From positions 460,104,844 to 460,168,843 of the forward strand of contig NC_058522.1 in the NCBI RefSeq assembly GCF_904849725.1: DNA of 64,000 bases, given 5' to 3'. The stretch is from Hordeum vulgare subsp. vulgare. Taxonomy: Eukaryota; Streptophyta; Magnoliopsida; Poales; Poaceae. The number at the start of each line of letters is the position of its first letter. Position 1 is the stretch's first letter. Below the pieces are notes generated by a model. The model did not search any database. It was given only the letters and a program-made list of their open reading frames with translations, and was not told the DNA's origin. Position numbers and translations under genes: made by a program. Shown piece after piece: positions 55,701 to 64,000 of the stretch.

Positions 55701-56345
55701 CCGGTATGATCTCCATCGTCACTAGCACAACACCATGATCTCCATCATCGTGTTGCCATCAAGGTAAAGTAAAGCATTACATAGCGCTTAATGATTGACA
55801 CGTAGGTCATACAATAATTAAATACAACCTTATGGCTCCTGCAGGTTACCGTAGCATCGACATGCAGGTCGACATTAACTATTACAACATGATCATCTCA
55901 TACATCAAATATATATCATCATGTCTTTGGCCATATCATATCACAATATACCCTGCAAAAACAAGTTAGACTAATTTGTTGTTGCATGTTTTACGTGGCT
56001 ACAATGGGTAATTAGGAAGAATGCTTCTTACCTACGCAAAACCATAATGGTGATATGCAAGTTGATATTTAACCATCTACAAGGACCGCCTTTGTCGAAT
56101 CCGATCCATCTAAGGTGGGAGAGACACACACCCGCCAGCCATCTTATGCAACAAAGTTACATGTGATTCGATGAAACCGGTCTCTCGTACGTGGACGAGT
56201 AAAGTTGGTCCGGGCCGCTTCATCCCACAATACCGCTGAATCAAGAAAGGACTAAGGAGGGAAGGAATATGAATATCAATGCCCACAAACTCCTTTGTGT
56301 TCAACTCGTGATGTCATCTACGCATAGACCTAGTTGTTATGCCAC
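55701..56345 (-). other. Copia leader and primer-binding region, gag mostly missing
   Basis: Directly inside the 5' LTR the minus strand reads GTGGCATAACAACTAGGTC. This corresponds to the TGGTATCAGAGC-type site complementary to initiator tRNA-Met in this group, with changes. CTATGCGTAGATGACATCA follows as in related leaders. The remaining 500 bp carry only short frames. Confidence 0.6.
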
Positions 56346-58095
56346 TGTTGGGAACATTGCATGGGAAACAAAAATTTCCTACGCTCACCAAGATCGATCT
56401 AGGAGATGCACATCTACGAAAGGAGATATTGAATCTACATAGCCTTGTAGATCGCTAAGGGGAAATGTTCAAGAACGCGGTTGATGTAATGGTACGTCTT
56501 CGCGATCCGATCACGATCCGTTCCACAAACTCCCAATCAAGTGCCGAACGGACGGCACCTCCACGTTCAACACACGTACACCTTGGTGACGATCTTCACC
56601 TCCTTGATCCAGCGAGTGATGGTGAAGTAGCAGCTCGAGTCCTCCAACAACACGACGGCGTGGTGAGGTGATGGTGATGACAGCTCAGCAGGGCTTTGCC
56701 GCACGATGTTTAGAGGAGAAGAACTATGAGGGAGAGGAGGAGCAGCCCTATGGCAAGATGTTGTGGTGCTGCCCTCTCTCTACCTCTCTCTATATAGGGG
56801 TAAGGGAGAAGGAGAGGGCGCCCTAGGGTTTCCCCTAGGGGCCGGCGGCCAAGGTGGGCGACGGTTAGGGTTAGGGTGGCCCCTCCCACTTGAGTGCCTT
56901 GCCACCCAAGTTGGGATCGCCGGCGCCCTAGGAGGAGGCCTCCCTCCCTTCATCGAAGTGGGCGGGGGTGCGAGGCTGCGCCCAACCCTCTAGTGGGCTG
57001 CGGTGCCCCCTCTCCTTGGCCCATGAGCCCCCCAACAATTTCTGGGGCCTCCCTAAACTCTTTTCGGTATTTCGTCACTTCCTCGGTGTGCCCTAGAACA
57101 CTTCCGGACTCCGATGACCTTCATCCTATATATCAATCTTCACCTCCGGACCATTCTAGAGTTCCTTGTCACGTCCGGGATCTCATCCAGGACTCCGAAC
57201 AACCTTCGGTCACCAACACAATGACTTAATTCTTATATTGTCACCGAACCTTAAGTGTGTAGACCCTGCAGGTTAGAGAACTATGCGGGCATGACAGAGA
57301 CACTCTCCGGTCAATAACCAACAGCAGGACTTGGATGCCCACATTGGTTCCTATATATTCTATGATGATATATATCGGTCGAACCTCGATGTCAAGGATT
57401 CAATCAACCCCGTATACAATTCCCTTTTGTCCATGAGTATGTTACTTTCCCGAGATTCGATCGCCAGTATCTCCATACCTAGTTTAATCTCGTTACCGGC
57501 GAGTCTCTTTACTCATTACGTAATACAAGATCACGTGACTAATTCTTTAGTCACATTGCTTGCAAGCTTGTTGTGATGTTGTATTACTGAGTGGGCCCTG
57601 AGATACCTCTCCGTCACACGGAGTGACAAATCACAATCTCCGTCACACCCACAGAGATACCATGTACATCACATTTACAGTCACCCAGTTACGTTGCGAC
57701 ATTTGATACACACAAGGTACTCTTCCGATGTTAGTGAGTTGCATGATCTCATGGTCATAGGAACATATACTTGCCATGCAGAAAACAATAGCAATTAACT
57801 GACACGATCATACGCTACATTCATAGTTTTGGTCTTGTCCATCACATCATTCTTCTAATGATGTGATCCCGTTTTCAAATGACAACTCATGTCTATGGCC
57901 AGAAAACCTTGACCATCTTTGATCAAGGAGCTAGTCCTTTAAAGGCTCACTAGGGACAGTGTGTTGCCTATGTATTCAGACATGTATTTGAGTTTCCAAT
58001 CAATACAATTCTAGTATGGATAATAAACGATTATCATGAACAAGAAAATATAACAATTATCACTTTCTTATTGCCTTTAGGGCATATTTTCAATA
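56346..58095 (-). repeat. Copia 5' LTR
   Basis: Plus-strand start TGTTGGGAACATTGC, end TTGCCTTTAGGGCATATTTT plus CAATA. On the minus strand the expected TGTTGGAAATATG is mutated to TATTGAAAATATG. A CTATATAG TATA-like site lies at about 56788. Length 1750 bp. Same family as 769-2451. Confidence 0.88.
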
Positions 58096-58306
58096 AAAGA
58101 TGGGATGGATGGTGCATGCAACTCTCTAAAAAGTTGCCAAAAGCATGCATGGATGGACCCCATCCTACAACCATGAAAGGCCTTAAGACCGAACAAGTTT
58201 TTGAATCTTAAAGCAATACGACGACTATATGCATGTGTACTCATGTCCATGCGTGCCCATGCGAGTTTATGCATTGGCAGACTGAATGAGCACAATGGTA
58301 TAGCTA
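58096..58306. other. Flank of the copia 5' LTR, no feature recognised
   Basis: Short sequence between the copia LTR and a Mutator-type MITE. GGATGGATGG and TGCATGCA repeats only. No frame of note. Confidence 0.4.
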
Positions 58307-58317
58307 TGTTCAAATGA

Positions 58318-58733
58318 GAAAGGACGTTTGGAGGCCGAGCTCCATGGAGCTTGAAATTTTTGAAAAAAAATCAAATTTCAAGCGTTTTGGTTTCAAAAAA
58401 ATCTAGAAAACATATGCAAGTAAAAAAAGGATGTTAGGTGTATGTGCGTAAATTTTTAGGATCAAAATACCTTGAAATACAATCTACACAAAAAAGACAA
58501 ATTCATGGCCTCGCACGATGAATAATATCACGTGTTGAAATTCCCAGATTTTTCATTTTGTAGAGGCCTCATTTCATCGTATTTTTGTGAAAATTTACAC
58601 ACATGTGCATTACACCCTCACTTATCTCTGTATTTTTCAGAATTTCTTAAAATGTAAAAATATGAATTTTCATGAATTTTGAATTTTAAATTTAAAGGCC
58701 AGCATGTTGGCCGAGCTTCAAAAGCAATTTCCG
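58318..58733. mobile_element. Mutator-type MITE, about 416 bp
   Basis: TGTTCAAATGA is repeated exactly at 58307-58317 and 58734-58744; a Mutator TSD of 9 bp plus chance identity would explain its 11 bp. The ends are GAAAGGACGTTTGGAGGCC and, reverse-complemented, CGGAAATTGCTTTTGAAGC, with CGAGCT/AGCTCGGCC and ATGGAGCTTGAAATTTTTGAA-like arms following. AT-rich interior, no gene. Confidence 0.7.
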
Positions 58734-58829
58734 TGTTCAAATGAAGGAATGTGATACTGTTGAATATAAATTGGGCTTTAGACTATATAACATGTAGTTC
58801 CTGAAAAAACACAATGGCCCATGTGTGGT

Positions 58830-60588
58830 TGTTGGGGAACGTCGCATGGGAAACAAAAATTTTCCTACACGCACGAAGACCTATCATGGTGATGTCCATC
58901 TACGAGAGGGGATGAGTGATCTACGTACCCTTGTAGACCGTACAGCAGAAGCGTTAGTGAACGCGGTTGATGTAGTGGAACGTCCTCACGTCCCTCGATC
59001 CGCCCCGCGAACTATCCCGCGATCAGTCCCACGATCTAGTGCCGAACGGACGGCACCTCCGCGTTCAGCACACGTACAGCTCGACGATGATCTCGGCCTT
59101 CTTGATCCAGCAAGAGAGACGGAGAGGTAGAAGAGTTCTCCGGCAGCGTGACGGCGCTCCGGAGGTTGGTGATGATCTTGTCTCAGCAGGGCTCCGCCCG
59201 AGCTCCGCAAAAACGCGATCTAGAGGAAAAACCGTGGAGGTATGTGGTCGGGCTGCCGTGGAAAAGTCGTCTCAAATCAGCCCTAAAACCTCCGTATATA
59301 TAGGTGGGAGAGGGGGGACCTTGCCTTCGGGCTCAAGGAGCCCCAAGGGGGTCGGCCGAGCCAAAGGGGGGAAGGACTCCCCCTTTTTTTTCTTTTCTCT
59401 TTGATTTTTCTTCCAATGCGCATAGGGCCCTTTTGGGCTGTCCCACCAGCCAACTGAGGGCTGGTGCGCCACCCTCAAGGCCTATGGTCTTCCCCGGGGT
59501 GGGTTGCCCCCCCGGTGAACTCCCGGAACCCATTCGTCATTCCCGGTACATTCCCGGTAACTCCGAAAACCTTCCGGTAATCAAATGAGGTCATCCTATA
59601 TATCAATCTTCGTTTCCGGACCATTCCGGAAACCCTCGTGACGTCCGTGATCTCATCCGGGACTCCGAACAACATTCGGTAACCAACCATATAACTCAAA
59701 TACGCATAAAACAACGTCGAACCTTAAGTGTGCAGACCCTGCGGGTTCGAGAACTATGTAGACATGGCCCGAGAGACTCCTCGGTCAATATCCAATAGCG
59801 GGACCTGGATGCCCATATTGGATCCTACATATTCTACGAAGATCTTATCGTTTGAACCTCAATGCCAAGGATTCATATAATCCCGTATGTCATTCCCTTT
59901 GTCCTTCGGTATGTTACTTGCCCGAGATTCGATCGTCAGTATCCGCATACCTATTTCAATCTCGTTTACCGGCAAGTCTGTTTACTCGTTCCGTAATACA
60001 AGATCCCGCAACTTACACTAAGTCACATTGCTTGCAAGGCTTGTGTGTGATGTTGTATTACCGAGTGGGCCCCGAGATACCTCTCCGTCACACGGAGTGA
60101 CAAATCCCAGTCTTGATCCATACTAACTCAACGAACACCTTCAGAGATACCTGTAGAGCATCTTTATAGTCACCCAGTTAAGTTGCGACGTTTGATACAC
60201 ACAAAGTATTCCTCCGGTGTTAGTGAGTTATATGATCTCATGGTCATAGGAACAAATACTTGACACGCAGAAAACAGTAGCAACAAAATGACACGATCAA
60301 CATGCTACGTCTATTAGTTTGGGTCTAGTCCATCACGTGATTCTTCTAATGACGTGATCCAGTCATCAAGCAACAACACCTTGTTCATAATCAGAAGACA
60401 CTGACTATCTTTGATCAACTGGCTAGCCAACTAGAGGCTTGCTAGGGACAGTGTTTTGTCTATGTATCCACACATGTAAATGAGTCTTCATTCAATACAA
60501 TTATAGCATGGATAATAAACGATTATCTTGATACAGGAATTATAATAATAACTATATTTATCATTGCCTCTAGGGCATAATTCCAACA
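58830..60588 (-). mobile_element. Angela-type copia 3' LTR on the minus strand
   Basis: Plus-strand start TGTTGGGGAACGTCGC, end GGGCATAATTCCAACA. It is the reverse-complement counterpart of the solo LTR at 15889-17716 over its full length. A polypurine tract and pol end follow at 60589, so this is the 3' LTR of a truncated element. The TATATATA box at 59295-59302 matches the one at 17244. The frames at 58825-59130 and 59475-59714 repeat frames in the other LTR and are not genes. Confidence 0.93.
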
Positions 60589-60759
60589 GTCTCCCACTTG
60601 CACTAGAGTCAATAATATAGCCCTCACATCATCATGCGAATTACATTGTAATAAATCTAACACCCATACAGTTCTGGTGTTGATCATGCTTTGGCCGTGG
60701 AAGAGGTTTAGTCAGCGGGTCTGCTACATTCAGATCCGTGTGCACTTTGCATATATTTA
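60589..60759 (-). pseudogene. Angela-type pol end and polypurine tract, truncated
   Basis: The minus strand reads CAAGTGGGAGAC immediately before the LTR. Further upstream the frame ends ICKVHTDLNVADPLTKPLPR, the same pol tail as at 39056-39349. The fragment is cut at 60759 by the TGTAACATCCC element, so about 170 bp of the interior remains in view. Confidence 0.88.
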
Positions 60760-63700
60760 TGTAACATCCCAAAATTATAAATTTTGGAATATTAATATAA
60801 TTATTAGATTGATTGTTTGTTTGTTTGTTTGAGTGATTGAAACTTGAGTGGAATTTGAAACTTCTCAAAAAAATGAGAGGGAATAAAATGACTTTCCCAA
60901 AATTTTATATTTTGAATCCCTTTTCAATTTTGAGTTTGAATATTTTCAAAACCCTTTGATTAAAAAAAAATCAAACGAGAGGAGGAAAATGACCCTCCAA
61001 AATGAGAGACTATGTCTTGATTCAAATTTTAAGTATTTGCAATTTATTTGAAATTCAAATTCCTTTTCATTTTAAAGTTATTGCAAAAAAATATTTTTTT
61101 TTAAAAGTATTTTTTTTTGTTTTGAAAACATGTTCATGTTTTAGAAAATTTTATTCTAAATTTTTTGATATATAATATGTCTATATAAAATGTTCTCTCT
61201 TTTTCATTTATACGTTTTTTCTTTGTTTAAAAAAAAATTGTTCGTTCGCAAAAAAAACAAAAAAACAAAACAAAACAAAGGCCGCGCTTGGCCGTACTAG
61301 TCATGTGGCCGACCGATTTCTTTGGCCCATGAGACACCTTTGTCCCTCTTTTTTCTATTTTCCCTACACTACGTATATGTTTAGTCCCACATTGCTTATC
61401 TATGGACCATTAGACCTCCCTTCCACCTATAAGTATAGACCCGTAGGAGCATCCAAAAATCATCTATTTCGGGTTAAGTCAATCTTTTGGTTTAACTAGA
61501 TTTATTAAATAAAAATATTTTTGCTTCTCTTCAGCGGGATTTCTCGAAGTCGTCTCCTCATTGGAATTAATTCTTACTCTGCATTCTAAAGGTATTTCTC
61601 TTCGTATTTTTTATACCCCGTAGTTTATTATTTCTAGACTAGTATTCCTACACTAGTATACGGTAGAGTAATTAGATATATTAATTAGTCTTCGTATTTC
61701 CACATTAGTACTAGAATTCTTTTAGACGTAGCACTTTTCTTCCGTAAAACAGCTTGGCCCCGATTTTTCAAATAGCCATAACTTTTTACTCGTATATCCG
61801 AATTAGATGAAACCAACGCCTAGAGTTTCGTCTTGATCCCACCTATCCTGTGAACCTATCATATCAACTTTTTGAAATTTTCAAATTTAGAAATTTGTTC
61901 ATATTCATATTCAAACTTCTTTTGATCATATCTTTTTATCCGTAGCTCCGTTTTAGATGAATCCAATTGCGTCTGATTCGTATCAAAGTAATCTTCCTGT
62001 TTGTATCATTAGTTTTAACTTTTCAACTTATAATTTTGATCAAATCAGATTTATCTATTAGTGCCCAAAAGTGTTCACATCGTTCTAAGCCGATTCAATG
62101 TTATATTGAAGTATTTGTATCTTTTGATCCGCTATTTCAAATCTAGTTATTCTTTTTTTTCTACATGCTCATATTGATCTCCTATATCCAGTTAGTTTCG
62201 ACCTTTGAACCTTACAAATTTGAGCGATTCAAATTTGTATTCGAACATTCATTTGATCTTATCTTGCAAATCGTACCACCTTTTCAATTGATTCCTTTTA
62301 CCCCTAAACACTCATGTCATATATTTTTGTACGTAACCATCGTACTTCAGTTCAGCTTCTCTTGACCTTTTTAATGCAAATTCAATTCATACTTCAATTC
62401 GCTATAACTTGCGTTGTAGTGCTCCATTTTCAAGAAATTCTTTCTACAAAAAAATTCTTATGTCTTATACTATTTGTCAAACAACATTCATGTTGTTCTC
62501 CCAATATTTTTGATCATCTCCCATAGTGTATGCAAGTCGAGCTTATATAGCGATAGTTGATCATCCTTTGACTCTTTTGAGTTGACCCCTTTCATCGTAC
62601 CTTTTACAACACCATAAGGCCCTATCTTTTTTTATTAAACCTTAGTACGTTGTTATTTTGCACCAAGACATGCTTTGTTCTTATGTTCTCTTGGTTCTTT
62701 CTTTTTTGCATGAATGTTTATTGAATGCTATTCATTTACGATAGATTGCTCGGAGTGTGGCGAGTAGAATTATCAGGATTTTGAGAGCGGCTATCTTCAT
62801 CAAGTAATACCAGGCAAGTCACTTTGATCATACTATCACCTATGTTTTATGCATCGTAGTTCTACCATCCTATGCCCAATTGCATGCTGCTTAGGTACTT
62901 GGAAATTTTAGTATAGATTGTAGTATCATGTGGTAGGCACACAACATCCCCGATACTTGGCCCCGGGACGACAAATTTCATATTGCTATGCTTGAGTAGA
63001 CGGGATTTCGGTTGAGTGCATAACACGAGTGATGCGAGGTTGATTAAATAATCAAGACCGGTTAAGACAAGATTTTCAAGATCTCGGACGCAATGCAACT
63101 CTGGGTGAAGGACGGTTGATCGGCTCCCTGGAGAACCCAGTGGATGACCCGGGATGCTGGAGAGGCCATGACATCCTGCGGAAAGCTTCATCCAGGCTCA
63201 AAGAGACGGACGGATATTTTCAAGACCCAAGGCTTACCTGCACAGCCACAAGTCATTATGGGCTCTAGCTTGGTTGGACAACGCGGCGACTCTGGACAGG
63301 CGGTGCTAGCAGATGTAGAAGAACGGTAGGATTGGATGGGCACCGACAGGGATTCAGAGGGACCCGTTGAAAGACCATGTTTTGATCATCCGGTCTTCAA
63401 ACACCCTGAAGTGCGAGGACATACTCGGAGGCGATCAAATCTTGTGGGGAACGTGTGCAAAACTCTGCAGAGTACTCAAACCTAATCGATTAGCCGTGTC
63501 CACGGTCATGGACAACTTGAGCCAAAGGAACTGAAGTTATCTGGATTTCTCAACACCATTAAATATATTTGATGAGGGTAATTATTGACAACTCGGGTAC
63601 GAGAATTGGTTGGCGGAACCATCTCGTTAACAACAAACAACGTAGTAACATTTTGCTTTTAGCCCTCTCTTGATGTAGGAGAAAACTTGCTTTACGCTAA

Positions 63701-64000
63701 AAACTTATAGCCCCACCAGCCATATCTGCATATAGTATAGATGATTACTTTTCACCCCTCTCTTATGTGACTTGCCGACATATTCAATATGCTGACATAC
63801 ACGGCTGCAACGTCTTATGTTGCAGATATTTTTCTTCGACGAGTAAGAGTACGATTCAGGGTTACGGTCTACACTCAACTTGCTGTTGGTGTTTATTGGC
63901 ACTCCACTCCCTTGACTGCTTCCGCTGAAATATTTAAGGTATATATCAGTTTTACGTTATTTACATGTGATTGCACTTTGATATATACATTGATGTACTG
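60760..64000 (+). mobile_element. Start of a long LTR (TGTAACATCCC type), runs off the window
   Basis: Begins TGTAACATCCCAAAATTATA at the break in the Angela pol tail, a start seen in cereal gypsy-like and large non-coding (LARD) retrotransposons. The rest (over 3.2 kb) is non-coding. It contains repeated phrases of the type TAGCTCCGTTTTAGATGAA and, later, CATGTGGTAGGCACACAACA and GGCCCCGGGACGACAAATTT, familiar from dispersed cereal repeats. No terminal CA or primer-binding site is visible by 64000, so the LTR is longer than 3.2 kb or the element is composite. Short frames (62165-63329) show no domain. Confidence 0.6.

Larger units (their letters stand above)
37448..58095 (-). mobile_element. 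Copia retrotransposon on the minus strand, split by a CACTA element
   Basis: In minus-strand order it has a 5' LTR (58095-56346), a primer-binding-like site, a leader, a gag remnant with zinc knuckle, protease, integrase, reverse transcriptase and RNase H, a polypurine tract, and a 3' LTR (39005-37448, missing about 200 bp at its outer end). The CACTA element at 39386-52696 sits in the RNase H region. Most of gag is absent and pol has stops, so the element is defective. The two LTRs align closely, as expected for one element. It belongs to the Angela/WIS/BARE-like group by LTR ends and pol. Confidence 0.88.

Noticed and set aside
58825..59404. Arg/Pro-rich frames in the copia LTR
   Set aside because: The same frames recur in the solo LTR at 17058-17919 with shifts; they reflect LTR sequence without stop codons, not a gene.

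Overview
This window is repeat-dense plant DNA. The Ty1/copia LTRs with TGTTGGAAATATGCCC-type ends, the Stowaway and Harbinger-type MITEs, the CACTA element with TTTGCCGTC subterminal motifs and the depth of nesting all point to a Triticeae grass (wheat, barley or a relative). I found no host gene that I can defend, and no rRNA, tRNA or CRISPR. Nearly every long reading frame belongs to a transposable element (TE) or lies inside simple repeats. Family names such as Angela come from recognition, not a database search.

0-12.9 kb: an AT-rich tandem duplication, then a copia LTR on the minus strand (769-2451). A 5'-truncated LINE follows on the minus strand (3263-4849), bounded by a 16-bp target-site duplication (TSD). 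Next come several non-autonomous DNA elements: long-inverted-repeat elements, a Stowaway MITE (6727-6955), a Harbinger-type element (7802-8793), one Stowaway nested in another (10104-10364 and 10219-10330), and a Mutator-type MITE with a perfect 9-bp TSD (10858-11374).

12.9-21.5 kb: one decayed plus-strand LINE cut into four pieces by a copia-like solo LTR (13987-15378), an Angela-type solo LTR with perfect TSD CGAGG (15889-17716), and a Mutator-like element carrying a transposase N-terminal fragment (18400-20614).

21.5-37.4 kb: AT-rich degenerate arrays, a candidate Helitron (22084-23692) and clustered Harbinger-type MITEs. One MITE (27909-33127) is split by a 4.8-kb LTR element with TSD GTTAT (28198-32981) that has no coding capacity and is rich in a GCGGTACTACCGC palindrome. 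A gypsy-type LTR (34360-37439) is itself split by a related solo LTR with TSD TCCCT (34664-36198).

37.4-58.1 kb: a minus-strand copia element (5' LTR 56346-58095, decayed pol, 3' LTR 37448-39005). Its RNase H region is split by a 13.3-kb CACTA transposon (39386-52696, TSD TAT). The CACTA element carries a broken TNP2-like transposase and a second, spliced En/Spm-type gene. It also holds a roughly 217-nt stem-loop upstream of the transposase ATG and two blocks of a hairpin-containing repeat of about 370-420 bp, which appear to sit in the introns flanking the coding regions.

58.1-64 kb: a Mutator-type MITE, a truncated minus-strand Angela element (58830-60759), and the start of a long TGTAACATCCC-type LTR that runs out of the window.

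The nesting gives a relative order of insertion. The decayed LINEs and copia pol are hosts; the CACTA element and the solo LTRs with intact TSDs are later arrivals. The most interesting signals are the CACTA stem-loop and intronic hairpin arrays, and the palindrome-rich LTR element.
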